Positions 52,201 through 63,887 of a DNA stretch of 64,000 bases are shown one piece after another. Each line of letters begins with the position of its first letter. The stretch's first letter is position 1. Below the pieces are notes generated by a model. That model saw nothing but the letters and a program-made list of their open reading frames with translations, made no database searches and was not told where the DNA came from. Both the position numbers and the translations under genes were made by a program. The stretch is taken from contig PNAM01000113.1 in the NCBI GenBank assembly GCA_003170275.1, forward strand, positions 52,591 to 116,590, written 5' to 3'. Source of the DNA: Myxococcales bacterium. GTDB lineage: Bacteria > Myxococcota_A > Polyangia > Palsa-1104.

Positions 52201-53441
52201 GCGAGCTTCAACCCCGCCTTCGGCAACAGCGCCACCACGCGATCGAGGATCCGATCCGCCACCTGATCCTTCGTCAACAGCGGCAATCGCTCGACTCCCT
52301 CCGCGCCCACCAGGAGCACGCGGTTGGTATCGGTGCCGAAACCCGAGCCCGCCTCGGTCACGTCGTTGGCGACCAGCAGATCGCAGCCCTTCTTGCGACG
52401 CTTCTCGACGGCGCGCTTCTCGACGTCGTCGGTCTCGGCGGCGAAACCGACCAGCACCGGCCGGCGGAACTTGTACGCGCGTCCCGGTAGCTCGGCCAGG
52501 ATGTCCGGATTCGGCTCGAGATCGATGGTCGGCGCGGCGCCCAGCTTCTCCTTCTTGAGCTTCTTCTTGGCCACCGTCTTGGGACGGTAGTCGGCGACCG
52601 CCGCGGTCATGACGATGGCGGTCTGCCCATCGGCGCGCGCCATCACCGCGTCGCGCATCTGCGCCGCGCTCTCCACGTCGATGCGCTCGCACCCGGCCGG
52701 CGTCTGCAGCGCGGTCGGCCCGGCCACCAGCACCACCCGCGCCCCGCGTCGCACCGCCGCGCGCGCCACCGCGAAGCCCATCTTTCCCGTCGAGCGGTTG
52801 CCGACGAAGCGCACCGGATCGATCGCCTCGTAGGTCGGCCCGGCCGCCACCAGCACGGTCTGCCCGACCAGATCGCGCGGCCCGAGCGCACGCACGCACG
52901 CGGCGAGCACCTCGGCCGGCTCGGACATGCGCCCCGATCCGACCCAGCCGCAGGCCAGCTCGCCGGTGCCCGGCCCGACGGTGTGTGCGCCGCGCTCGAC
53001 CAGCGTCTGGAGGTTCTTCTGCGTCGCCGGGTGGTTCCACATGTTGACGTTCATCGCCGGCGCGACCAGCAACGGCGCGCGGCAGGCCAGCGCCACGGTG
53101 GTCGCCAGATCATCGGCCATCCCGTGCGCCAGCCGCGCCAGGATGTCGCCGGTCGCCGGCGCGATCACCAACAGCTCGGCCCAGTCGGCGAGCTCGATGT
53201 GCCCGATGGTCGACTCCTGCTGCAGATCGAACGTGTCGGTGGCCACCGGATGTTGCGAGAGCGCCTGCAGGGTAAGCGGCGTGATGAACTTCTGCGCCGC
53301 TTTGGTCATGACCACGCGCACCTCGGCGCCGGCCTTGATGCACAAGCGCACCAGCTCGGCGGCCTTGTAGGCGGCGATTCCGCCAGAGACCGCGATCACG
53401 ATGCGTCGCCCGGAAAGCGCGTCCGTCTCGTCGGTGGCCAT
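52197..53441 (-). CDS. coaBC: Phosphopantothenoylcysteine decarboxylase / phosphopantothenate-cysteine ligase
   Basis: 414 residues, two domains. CoaC (1-~190) has SGGIAAYKAAELVR, GHIELADWAELLVIAPATGD, PAMNVNMWNHPATQ and the cysteine loop ELACGWVGSGRM. CoaB (~195-414) has DPVRFVGNRSTGKMG and AAVADYRPK. It carries out two steps of coenzyme A synthesis. It is flanked by UDG (overlap) and an outer-membrane protein gene (20-base gap). Confidence 0.95.
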   Translation of the reverse strand: MATDETDALSGRRIVIAVSGGIAAYKAAELVRLCIKAGAEVRVVMTKAAQKFITPLTLQALSQHPVATDTFDLQQESTIGHIELADWAELLVIAPATGDILARLAHGMADDLATTVALACRAPLLVAPAMNVNMWNHPATQKNLQTLVERGAHTVGPGTGELACGWVGSGRMSEPAEVLAACVRALGPRDLVGQTVLVAAGPTYEAIDPVRFVGNRSTGKMGFAVARAAVRRGARVVLVAGPTALQTPAGCERIDVESAAQMRDAVMARADGQTAIVMTAAVADYRPKTVAKKKLKKEKLGAAPTIDLEPNPDILAELPGRAYKFRRPVLVGFAAETDDVEKRAVEKRRKKGCDLLVANDVTEAGSGFGTDTNRVLLVGAEGVERLPLLTKDQVADRILDRVVALLPKAGLKLA

Positions 53442-53461
53442 GGAATTCAACGTAGCACGAA

Positions 53462-54376
53462 TCAGTACAGATGAAAGGAATGGCGCAGCACCGCGAACAG
53501 GCGCCACGACGGCGCGCCGGCATCGCCCACCAGCCCGGCGCCGGCTCCCACGTCGACGGCGAGCGCGCCCAACGCCGCGCGTAACCCGCCGCGAAATTCG
53601 GCCGGGCGCGTGCCGTCGGAAGGACCGACCGCGCCGGCGAACTCGGCCACCAGCCCGCCCGAGAACCGGCCGCGCTCGACCAGCGCGAGCGACGCGCCGC
53701 CCAGCCAGGTGAGCTCGTCGCCGAAGGTGGTCTCGAACAGCGTGCGCTCGGGCGCGAACCGCACGCCGAGCGCGGCGCAAAACAAGAACCGCCCGTAGCG
53801 GAAATCGGCCAGCAGCCGCGGCTCGAAGGTCACGCCGTCGGTGGCGGCGAACTGCGACTGGCCGCCGAGCGGCACGGTCACCTGCACGAGCACGGCCACG
53901 TGCATGCCCTGCCGCGCGGGGTCGCCGATGAACGCCGCCTTCAGCCGCATGCGCAGATCGCCGCCCGCGGTGGTGGCCAGCGGCGCGTCGTCGGCGGAGG
54001 TACCGCGCAGTCGATCCCCGTCGGCGTAGAGCACGGCGGGCACGCCCAGGCCGATGGCGAAGCGTTTCCAGAAGCCGGCCTCGAGGCCGACGTCGCTGAC
54101 CAGCTGATCGTGCACCGGTCGGGCGATCACCTCGCCGCCGAGCTGGGTCGACAGCTTGAGCGGGTCGCGCTGCAGGCTGAGCGAGACCACCCACGAGAGC
54201 TGGGCGAAGGGCGTGACCTCGGCCGCTTCGCCGCCGAAGAGGGTGAGCGGGCCGATGCCGGGGGAGAAGCGATCGGCGGCGATGCCGGTGGAGTTGGCGT
54301 CGGCGTGGGCGAGGTGCGTGAGCGTGAGCGTGAACGCGAGCAGGAACGTGAACGGAACAGAGCGCGGGCGGCTCAC
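53462..54376 (-). CDS. Outer-membrane beta-barrel protein
   Basis: 304 residues from GTG. Signal peptide ends THLAHA. Repeated amphipathic strands run to a terminal LYxxHSFHLY ending in Tyr. The sequence resembles the N-terminal barrel of myxobacterial OmpA/TSP3-type proteins, but no OmpA peptidoglycan-binding domain follows. The start overlaps the upstream gene's stop. The role is unknown; it is embedded in a pyrimidine/CoA operon, probably by co-expression alone. Confidence 0.78.
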   Translation of the reverse strand: MSRPRSVPFTFLLAFTLTLTHLAHADANSTGIAADRFSPGIGPLTLFGGEAAEVTPFAQLSWVVSLSLQRDPLKLSTQLGGEVIARPVHDQLVSDVGLEAGFWKRFAIGLGVPAVLYADGDRLRGTSADDAPLATTAGGDLRMRLKAAFIGDPARQGMHVAVLVQVTVPLGGQSQFAATDGVTFEPRLLADFRYGRFLFCAALGVRFAPERTLFETTFGDELTWLGGASLALVERGRFSGGLVAEFAGAVGPSDGTRPAEFRGGLRAALGALAVDVGAGAGLVGDAGAPSWRLFAVLRHSFHLY

Positions 54377-54996
54377 GACTCGGCTTCGGCGTAGATCTTG
54401 GCGGCGGCGACGTGGCCGTAGCGCAGCGCCTTGAGTCGTAGCCGGAGCAGGCGGAACAGCGTCTCGGCGCGCGTCTCGCCGTCGGCGCGCGCGCGCTGCG
54501 CCAGCTTGCGCATGGCCGGCGCGGCCTCTTGCGGATGGAACTGGAACGCGCGCGTGAACAGCATGTCGGGCGGCGTCACCACGTTGGCCACCAGCCGCGC
54601 CTCGAGCAGCTGGCCCTCGGCGATCCCGGGCAGCTTGCGCCGCTCGACCACCTCGAACGCGTTGCCGGCGAGCAGGTCGTCGACCAGGATCGCGCCGTCC
54701 TTGAGCTCGCGCACCTCGAACAGGCTGCGGTGCGACCGCGACAGCGCGTGCGCCCACTTGCCGTCGAGATCGGTGATCCGATCCTCGGCCAAAAAGCGCT
54801 CCGCCGGCAGGCGCCCGTCGTCGCCCGGCCGCTCGAGCGCGAACCACTCGAGGAACGCGGTGGTGCGCTCCTCGTACAAGAAATCGTCGTCGAACACCTT
54901 GCCGGCCAGCTCGCTCCACTCCTCGCGCGCCTTGACCAGCGCCGCCTCGTCGCGCGCCGCAAAGGCGATCAGCTTGTCGAGGATCTGCGAGAGCAT
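54373..54996 (-). CDS. Hypothetical protein (207 aa) in the pyr operon
   Basis: Soluble, acidic protein with helical ends. LYEERTTAFLEWFALERPGDDG and FEVRELKDGAILVDDLLAGNAFEVVERRKL are followed by a C-terminal basic helix (LRLRLKALRYGHVAAAKIYAE). I recognise no family. It starts in the stop of carA (TGATG) and ends in the start of the outer-membrane gene (GTGA), so it is tightly co-translated. Confidence 0.75.
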   Translation of the reverse strand: MLSQILDKLIAFAARDEAALVKAREEWSELAGKVFDDDFLYEERTTAFLEWFALERPGDDGRLPAERFLAEDRITDLDGKWAHALSRSHRSLFEVRELKDGAILVDDLLAGNAFEVVERRKLPGIAEGQLLEARLVANVVTPPDMLFTRAFQFHPQEAAPAMRKLAQRARADGETRAETLFRLLRLRLKALRYGHVAAAKIYAEAES

Positions 54997-56131
54997 CAGC
55001 GCGCCGATTCGATCAGCGTCATGAACCGGTCGAACAGGTACGCCGCGTCGTGCGGACCGGGCGAGGCCTCGGGGTGATACTGCACGCTGAACGCGGGGCG
55101 CCCCGGCAGGCGCATGCCCTCGACGGTGCCGTCGTTCAGGTTCACGTGCGACAGCTCGGCCTTGCCCGCGAGCGAGCCGACATCGACGGCGAAGCCGTGG
55201 TTCTGCGAGGTGATCTCGACCTTGCGCGTGGCCAGGTCCATGACCGGCTGGTTGGCGCCGTGGTGCCCGAACTTGAGCTTGTAGGTCTTGCCGCCGAGCG
55301 CCAACCCGAGGATCTGATGGCCGAGACAGATGCCGAACAGCGGCACGCGCTGGTCGAGGAGCTCCTTGCACGCGGTGACCGCGTAGGTGACCGCCGCCGG
55401 ATCGCCCGGGCCGTTGGAGAGGAACACGCCGTCGGGGCGCAGGCCGATCACCTCGGCGGCCGGCGTGGTGGCCGGGACCACCGTGACCTTGCAGCCGGCG
55501 TCGACCAGCTGGCGCAGGATGTTGGTCTTGATGCCGAAGTCGTACGCCACCACGTGCTTGTCGGGCGCGCGCCGGGCCGCGCCGCCACCCAGCCGCCACA
55601 CGCCTTCGGAGTGGCCGTAGCGCTTGGGCGCGGTCACCTCGCGCACCAGGTCGCGGCCCTCCAGGCCGGGCGTGGCGCGCACCGCTTCGACCAGCGCCCT
55701 GTCCGAGAGCCGGTTGGGATCGGCGGTGGTCAACAGGCCGCGCATCGAGCCACCGTCGCGCAGCCGGTGCGTGAGCGCGCGCGTGTCCACGCCCTCGATG
55801 CCCGGCACGCCCGCCTTCGCCAGCACCTCGTCGAGCGAGGCCTGCGAGCGCCAATTCGAGACCAGCGGCGACAGCTCGCGCACCACGAAGCCGGACGCGC
55901 GCGGCCTGGCCGACTCCAGATCCTCGGCGTTCCAGCCGACGTTGCCGATCTGCGGGGCGGTCATCAGCACGATCTGCCCGCGGTACGAGGGATCGCTGAC
56001 CACCTCTTCGTAGCCGGTGATCGCGGTGTTGAACACCACCTCGCCCGCCGCGCCCGGATCGTCCACGCGCGCGCCGAACGGCTTGCCGTAGGCGACCGTC
56101 CCGTCCTCGAGCGCCAGCCGCGCGACGTCGT

Positions 56132-56135
<4 letters not shown>
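54996..56135 (-). CDS. carA: Carbamoyl-phosphate synthase small subunit
   Basis: 379 residues. The glutaminase triad is present: Cys in LFGICLGHQILGLA, and His and Glu in QYHPEASPGPHD. The N-terminal CarA domain has GEVVFNTAITGYEEVVSDPSYRGQIV. It supplies ammonia to CarB for carbamoyl phosphate. carB is not in this window. The start overlaps the pyrC stop. Confidence 0.96.
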
Positions 56136-57415
<1,280 letters not shown>

Positions 57416-57442
57416 TGTCACGGGCACTTGTGTACCAGAATC

Positions 57443-58162
57443 TCAGGTCACGCGCACCACCGAAGCACCGAGCGCGCGCACCAGATCGGCGGCGGCCGCT
57501 TCGACCTCGGCGGCGTCCTTCGATTCGAGCGTGACCTTGACCTTGTAGTCGCTCGCGTCGAGCTTGGGATAGCTGCCCACCTGCACCTGGTACGTCGCGA
57601 CGATGCGGTCCAGCTGCGCGGCGATGCGCCCCTCTTCGTCCGAGGTGAACACGCACTTCAGGTGGAACGGCTGGCCGCGAAACTGCTCTCGAATCGACTT
57701 GAACTTTCGCCTGAAGATCTCTGGAATCCCTGGCAAAACGTACACGTTCTTCAGCGCGATCACCGGCCAGGTCGGGTGGTCTCCGTGGACCAGGTGAACG
57801 CCCTCTGGCACGTCCGCCATGCGCAGGTTGCGCTCCTCGAGCTTGTCGCCGTAGTAGTCGCGCAACAGCTTCTCGAGCTCCGGGTGGCGCATCAGCTTCT
57901 GCCCGAACGCGCGCGCCACGCCGTCCATGGTCAGGTCGTCGTGGGTCGGCCCCACGCCGCCCGAGGTGAACACGTGGTCGAAGCGGCCGGCGAAGTCGCG
58001 CACCGTGTCCGAGATCTCGTCGAGCACGTCGGGGATGACGATCACGCGCCTGAGCGCCACGCCGAGCTCACGCAGCTCTTCGGTGAGGAAGCGGGCGTTC
58101 TCGTCCACCACCTTGCCCGACAGGATCTCGTCGCCGATGAGGATGATCCCTGCGGTGGCCAT
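57443..58162 (-). CDS. Molybdopterin-binding CinA-N-terminal-like protein
   Basis: 239 residues. Motifs IILIGDEILSGKVVDENARFL and FTSGGVGPTHDDLTMDGVA identify the CinA/MoCF-biosynthesis N-terminal domain (COG1058 type). The C-terminal nicotinamide-nucleotide amidase domain of full CinA is absent. It may act as an FAD/ADP-ribose pyrophosphatase-like enzyme. It lies between the two halves of the pyr cluster and reads into pyrC. Confidence 0.88.
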   Translation of the reverse strand: MATAGIILIGDEILSGKVVDENARFLTEELRELGVALRRVIVIPDVLDEISDTVRDFAGRFDHVFTSGGVGPTHDDLTMDGVARAFGQKLMRHPELEKLLRDYYGDKLEERNLRMADVPEGVHLVHGDHPTWPVIALKNVYVLPGIPEIFRRKFKSIREQFRGQPFHLKCVFTSDEEGRIAAQLDRIVATYQVQVGSYPKLDASDYKVKVTLESKDAAEVEAAAADLVRALGASVVRVT

Positions 58163-58210
58163 CGCCTGGAGTCTATGCGAGCCCCTTCGAATGTGATAGC
58201 TGTCTGGCTC

Positions 58211-58779
58211 GTGAAATCGCCGTCCGATTTGCCCGATCTGGTGGAACGGCGGGAGTTGCTGGATGCGCAGGGGATCACCAGGGCGCTCAAGCGCATCGCC
58301 CACGAGATCGCCGAGCGCAACGCGGGCGAGAAGCTGGTGCTGGTGGGCATTCGCACGGCCGGCGTGCCGCTCGCCGCGCGGTTGGCCAAGTTCGTCGCCG
58401 AGGCGGGCGAGCTGGAGACGCCCGAGCTGGGCGCCATCGACATCACGCTCTATCGCGACGACGTGTTCGAGGGGTTGCCCAAGCCCGAGGTGGGCGTGAC
58501 CGAGATGCCCGGCCACTCGATCGAAGGCAAGACCCTGGTCCTCGTCGACGACGTGCTCTACACCGGCCGCACCATCCGCGCCGCGCTCGACGCGCTGATG
58601 GACTATGGGCGCCCGCGCCGCGTGCAGCTCGCGGTGCTGGTGGATCGCGGCCATCGCGAGCTGCCCATCCACGCCGATTACGTCGGGACCACGGTGCAGA
58701 CCACGCGGCGCGAATCGGTCAAGGTGACGCTCTCGGAGCTGGGCCAGCCCGACCGGGTGGTCTTGCGGGAGAAGAGATC

Positions 58780-58783
<4 letters not shown>
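58211..58783 (+). CDS. pyrR: PyrR, pyrimidine regulator / uracil phosphoribosyltransferase
   Basis: 190 residues from GTG 58211; ATG 58175 would leave only 12 bases to the divergent CinA-like start. The PRPP loop is LVLVDDVLYTGRT; GITRALKRIAHEIAERN and VDRGHRELPIHADYVG are typical PyrR. It binds UMP and pyr mRNA to attenuate transcription. I see no convincing anti-terminator leader here. The stop overlaps pyrB (GTGA). Confidence 0.9.
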
Positions 58784-59736
<953 letters not shown>

Positions 59737-59742
59737 CAGCGG

Positions 59743-61434
59743 CTAATACGCGAGGTAGATCCGCGTCGAGCGGTTCTTGAGCTGCAGGTGCACGACCTTG
59801 TGCACCGCGATGGTCTCGCCGGTGAGCGGCGAGTGCAGCGCCAGGTGATGCTCGCCCGGCTGCAGGTCGATGCGCTCTTCGTTGGGGCAGTCGCGGCCGG
59901 TGTCGAGGCCATCGACGTAGATGCGCAGGCCCGCGGTCTCGCAGTGCACCTTGAGGCCGGCCGGACCGGCGACCTCGGGCGGCAGCGTGGCGGGGACGAG
60001 CGGGAACTCTAGGTTACGGCCGCCGGCATCGAGCATGAACGGCTGCTCGACCAACTGGCGGCCCTCGGCGACCACGGTGACCCGGTGCGGACCGGCGGGC
60101 AGCGAGACCTCGAGCGGGGACTGACCGCGCAGCGCCCCGTCGACAAACACGCGCGCGCCGGACGGGTCGGTAGTCACCGCGAACGGCTGCCCATCGGCCA
60201 GCTGCACGCGGCGCTCGAGCGAGCGCGCGCGCCCGGGCCAGAACGCACGGGTGGTCATCGGCCCGCGCGCCGGCCGCTGTAGCCACCAGGCGGCACCCAG
60301 GCCGAGGACCAGCACCGGCGCGGCCAGGGCCAGCGCGAGCCGCAAGCGCGCCACCTCCGGACGTCGTAGCGCGGCGAGCGGCAGCGTCGGCGGCGACGGC
60401 AGCGGCGCGGGCTGCGGCAGCGGGACCGGCTCGGGCGCGCGTAGCTGGAGCGGCTGCTCTTGGCTGGCGATCGCTGGCTCGACGCGCGTGTCCGGCGCGC
60501 TCTCGTCGAGCAGCGTGGTCGGCAGGCGATCGAACTCGGACGACTCCCAGTCGAGCGGCGCGTCGCCGACCGGCGGCAACACCACACTCGGCGGCGGCGG
60601 ATCCGACGCTCGCGACGTGGGCACCAGGTAGCGCGCGACGAAGCTGCCGAGCAAGCGCCGCGCGGCCGCGCGATCGACCAGCGGCAGGAGCGTCTCGCGC
60701 AGCTCGCCCATCGACGGACAGCGCCGCGCGGGATCGGCCTCGAGCGCGCGCTGTACGAGCTCCGCGATCGCCGGCTCCGAGCGCGTTCCGACCAGCAGCT
60801 GCAGGAGCGCGCCGAACGAATAGACGTCGGCCGCCGTGGTGAACGACCCGCCGCCGGCGACCTCGGGCGCGAGGAACTCCGCCGGCAGCCGCGCGGTGTC
60901 CCAGCCGGTCTGCAACAGCGCGCCGTACAGGCCCACGTCGACCAGACGCGCCTCGCCTTCGGAGTCGATGACCACCGTGCGCGGCCCGAGGCCGAGGTGC
61001 AGCACCCCGCCCGGCTCGAGATCGATGCGGCCGTGCGCGTAGAGCAGCCCCTCGGCGACATCGAGCGCGATGCCCAGCACGCAGGGAAACGGCAGCCGCT
61101 CGCCAGCGGCCTTCAAGAGCTCGACCAGCAGCCCGAGCTCGACGCCGCGCACCAGATCCGCGACCAGGTAGTAGCGCCCGCGATCGACGTCGATCTCCTG
61201 CAGGCGCACCAGCCGATCCCCGCGCAGCTCGACGGCGCGCGAGGCGGCGCGCACCAGCCGCTCGAGGAACGTGGCATCGGCGCCGAGCTCCTCGTGCAGT
61301 CGCTGCACCGAGAACTCCTTTTCGAAACCACCGATGCCGTAGACGCGCGCGCGGTAGGTCTCGCCGAGGGGGCCGGACCCGAGCCGTTCGAGGCAATGGT
61401 AGCGGCCGAGGCACAGCTCGCCGGTCGGCGTCAT
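59743..61434 (-). CDS. Serine/threonine pseudokinase with transmembrane helix and two PEGA domains
   Basis: 563 residues. The N-terminal ~290 follow a protein-kinase fold: Gly-rich LGSGPLGETYRA, hinge DLVRGVELG, and activation/C-lobe LPAEFLAPEVAGGGSFTTAADVYSFGALLQLL. Catalytic residues are lost: VAIK lysine is Gln44 (FSVQRL), HRDLKxxN reads HLGLGPRT (146-153), and DFG reads DVG. It should bind but not phosphorylate. A transmembrane helix (~365-387) leads to two extracytoplasmic PEGA-like domains (VTTDPSGARVFVDGALRGQSPL; GLRIYVDGLDTGRDC). It is probably a signalling scaffold. It converges on pyrB. Confidence 0.85.
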   Translation of the reverse strand: MTPTGELCLGRYHCLERLGSGPLGETYRARVYGIGGFEKEFSVQRLHEELGADATFLERLVRAASRAVELRGDRLVRLQEIDVDRGRYYLVADLVRGVELGLLVELLKAAGERLPFPCVLGIALDVAEGLLYAHGRIDLEPGGVLHLGLGPRTVVIDSEGEARLVDVGLYGALLQTGWDTARLPAEFLAPEVAGGGSFTTAADVYSFGALLQLLVGTRSEPAIAELVQRALEADPARRCPSMGELRETLLPLVDRAAARRLLGSFVARYLVPTSRASDPPPPSVVLPPVGDAPLDWESSEFDRLPTTLLDESAPDTRVEPAIASQEQPLQLRAPEPVPLPQPAPLPSPPTLPLAALRRPEVARLRLALALAAPVLVLGLGAAWWLQRPARGPMTTRAFWPGRARSLERRVQLADGQPFAVTTDPSGARVFVDGALRGQSPLEVSLPAGPHRVTVVAEGRQLVEQPFMLDAGGRNLEFPLVPATLPPEVAGPAGLKVHCETAGLRIYVDGLDTGRDCPNEERIDLQPGEHHLALHSPLTGETIAVHKVVHLQLKNRSTRIYLAY

Positions 61435-61467
61435 CGGCGCGCACCCTAGCACGCGCGCGCGGGCGGA

Positions 61468-62604
61468 TCAGCGGGCCGCGGACATCGTGGCGCGAGACAC
61501 AGAATTCTCACGGGAGATCTTGCGGGCGGCGCGCCCGAGCAGGCCGGCGATCGGATCGTCGGCGTAAAACGTGAACTCGTCCCACGCCGCCGGCCGGCTG
61601 CGATAGGCGAACAACCACGGGCCGATACCGGCAACCCGCGCGCGCCCGGCGGTGCGCAGCCAGCTGCCGTAGACGCGCGCGCGATCGGCCGCGGCGTGGC
61701 CGAGCTCGCCCACCACCAGCGGCTTGCCTGCGCACGCGGCGATCCGTTGATGCTCTTCGATCCACGCGCAGCCCGCCTCGGCCTCGGCGCCCGCCACGAT
61801 GCCGTACTTCTGCGGATAGAAATGACACGAGGCGAGATCCACGTCGGGACACGCGAGGTAGCGCGTGAATGAGCCGCCGTTGTCCGGCGCGAACAGGTGC
61901 GCGCCGCCCACGCGCCGCCAGAAGCGCTCGTCGTACTCGTCGAACGAGGCCTCTTCGCCTTCGTCGCCGACCGACACCAGCTGGCGCGGCGCGGCCTCTT
62001 TTACCGTCGCTGCGGCGAACGCGACCCAGGCGGCGAGCGAGCCCGGCCCGTCGACCGGCAGGCCGCGCCCGCGAGGCTCGTTCATCAGCTCCCACGCGAG
62101 CACGGTCGGATCGTCGCAGTAGAGCAGGCCCGTGAGCGGGTTGTGGCGGCGCACGATCGTGCCCACATGCTGCGCGTAGTGATCGCGCAGGCGCGCGTCG
62201 GTGAAGAAGCGCGTATCTCCCTCGCGCGCGCCGGCGACGCCGTTCCATGCGAGCCATTGCCGCGCGCCGCCGTACGCGTTCCAGTGGTTGCACAGCGGCA
62301 AGATCAGCCGCAGGCCGTGCGCGCGCGCCCGCTCGATCACGCGATCGAGCCCGGCCAGGCCGACCGCGGAGTAGCGCAGCCGCTCGCGCTGGATGCCGGT
62401 GTCGGCCTTGTTGGGATCGTCGTTGAACGCCCACGCGCGCACCACCGCCACGCCGATCGCCGCGCACGCCGCGAGCGTCTCGTCGACCAGATCGAGCCGG
62501 CCGCGCGCCGCCTCCTCCTGGAGGTAATAGGCGTTGACCAGCACGAAGCGGAACGGCCGCTCCCCCTCGAGCAATCGCCCCTGCGACGCGCGAACGAAGT
62601 CCAC
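61468..62604 (-). CDS. GH5-type glycoside hydrolase (mannanase/cellulase-like)
   Basis: 378 residues. The TIM barrel is typed by ILPLCNHWNAYGG, the acid/base Glu176 in WELMNEPRG and the nucleophile Glu300 in PLVVGELGH. It matches clan A / GH5 beta-mannanase-like enzymes. No signal peptide is seen, so it may be cytoplasmic or use another route. The substrate is inferred as a beta-linked hexose polymer or oligosaccharide. Confidence 0.82.
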   Translation of the reverse strand: MDFVRASQGRLLEGERPFRFVLVNAYYLQEEAARGRLDLVDETLAACAAIGVAVVRAWAFNDDPNKADTGIQRERLRYSAVGLAGLDRVIERARAHGLRLILPLCNHWNAYGGARQWLAWNGVAGAREGDTRFFTDARLRDHYAQHVGTIVRRHNPLTGLLYCDDPTVLAWELMNEPRGRGLPVDGPGSLAAWVAFAAATVKEAAPRQLVSVGDEGEEASFDEYDERFWRRVGGAHLFAPDNGGSFTRYLACPDVDLASCHFYPQKYGIVAGAEAEAGCAWIEEHQRIAACAGKPLVVGELGHAAADRARVYGSWLRTAGRARVAGIGPWLFAYRSRPAAWDEFTFYADDPIAGLLGRAARKISRENSVSRATMSAAR

Positions 62605-62633
62605 TGCCCTTTATGTTAACCTGCGTCGAGTCC

Positions 62634-63830
62634 ATGAGCGAGCTTACGGACGTGCTCGATGCTTCGCCGGCCGACGCGGCCAAGTGGCGCTACGTGCGCC
62701 GCCGCTCGTTCGCGGTGATGATGGGCCACGGCTATCGCGAGGTGCAGCCCGCGCCGCTCGAGCCGGCGGGGACCAGCGCGCGTTCCGGGGCGGGCGGGAC
62801 CTTGTCGCTGGCCGACGGCACCGAGCTGCGCCCCGATCCGATGGCCTCGATCGCGCGCACCTTTTTGGCCGAGCGCGAGCCCGAAGGCTTCGCGCGCTGG
62901 ATGACCGCGGGCAATGCGTTCGACCCCGAGCCGCTGGGCGCGTTGCGCTGGCGCGCGTGGCACGCGGTGAGCGGCCTGGTGCTCGGCGCGACCGATCCGG
63001 CGGCCGACGCCGAGATCGCCGCGTTGTGCCTGACGCTCGCGGCCGACGTGGGGTTCAAGGATCATCAGGTGGTGCTCGGCACGCTGGGCGATCCTGCGGA
63101 TCTGGCGCGCTTCATCGAAGCCACCATCGAGCTTCGCACGCTGCGCTGCGCGGACTGCAAGGCGTCGGGCGCGCCGCTGCGCTTCCTCACCTGCGAGGAC
63201 GAGGGCTGCCGCGCGCTGACCGCTTCGGCGCCCCGGCTGCGCGATTTCATCGGCGTGGCGAGCCTCAAGCACCACGAGGCAGTGCTGGCGACGCTCGAGG
63301 CGAGCGGCTTCGTGGTGCACGACGACCCGCGGCTCGGCTTCGGCGCCGGCCGTTACAACCGCACGCTCGTCGAGCTGCGCGCGCGCACCGCGAGCGGCGC
63401 GTTGATCACGGTGGCGCGCGGCGGCCGGCGCGACGGGCTGCTGCACGCGCTCGGCGGGCGCGCCATGCCCGCGGTGGGCGTCACACTCGGCATCGCGCGC
63501 GCCGCCGCCTGCACCCCCGGCGAAGGCGAGACCTACGAGGCAGCGATCGAAGTGTTCATCGCAGCGCGCGGCGCCGGCGCCCGCGCCTGGGCGCTCAAGC
63601 AGGCAGCCGCCGAGCGCGCGCGCGGCTTCCGCGTCGACGTCGATCTGCGCGAGGTGGGCTGGGCCGATCAGCTCCAGCGCGCCGAGCGCGTGCACGCGCG
63701 CGTGGTGCTGGTGGTAGGCGACGTCGAGCGAAAAAAGGGCGAGGTCGCGATCCGCGATATGCATACGCGAGAGACGCGGCATATTCCGGAGGAGACGCTG
63801 TCTGCGGAGCTCAAGCGGCTGTTGCGGTAG
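62634..63830 (+). CDS. Histidyl-tRNA-synthetase-like paralogue (HisS family, degenerate)
   Basis: 398 residues from ATG 62634 (ATG 62613 possible). The class II core resembles HisS: TELRPDPMASIARTFL (motif-2-like) and a zinc-ribbon insertion LRCADCKASGAPLRFLTCEDEGC. ARGGRRDGLLHALGG and a C-terminal anticodon-domain fold (ARVVLVVGDVERKKGEVAIRDM) follow. The diagnostic HisA box RGLDYYTG is not found; the region has LGFGAGRYNRTL instead. It may be a HisZ-like regulatory subunit, a tRNA-modifying or amino-acid-activating paralogue, or a relaxed HisS. The stop lies inside a tandem repeat. Confidence 0.75.
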   Translation: MSELTDVLDASPADAAKWRYVRRRSFAVMMGHGYREVQPAPLEPAGTSARSGAGGTLSLADGTELRPDPMASIARTFLAEREPEGFARWMTAGNAFDPEPLGALRWRAWHAVSGLVLGATDPAADAEIAALCLTLAADVGFKDHQVVLGTLGDPADLARFIEATIELRTLRCADCKASGAPLRFLTCEDEGCRALTASAPRLRDFIGVASLKHHEAVLATLEASGFVVHDDPRLGFGAGRYNRTLVELRARTASGALITVARGGRRDGLLHALGGRAMPAVGVTLGIARAAACTPGEGETYEAAIEVFIAARGAGARAWALKQAAAERARGFRVDVDLREVGWADQLQRAERVHARVVLVVGDVERKKGEVAIRDMHTRETRHIPEETLSAELKRLLR

Positions 63831-63887
63831 CGCGGTAGCGCGGTAGCGCGTTAGCGCGGGAGCGCGGCAGGCGGGAGCGCGGCAGGC
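63824..63887. repeat. Tandem 8-bp repeat at the 3' end of the HisS-like gene
   Basis: GCGGTAGC occurs three times, followed by GCGTTAGC, GCGGGAGC, GCGGCAG, GCGGGAGC and GCGGCAGGC. The first unit contains the stop TAG. The number of units could vary by slippage, altering the 3' untranslated end. Confidence 0.8.
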
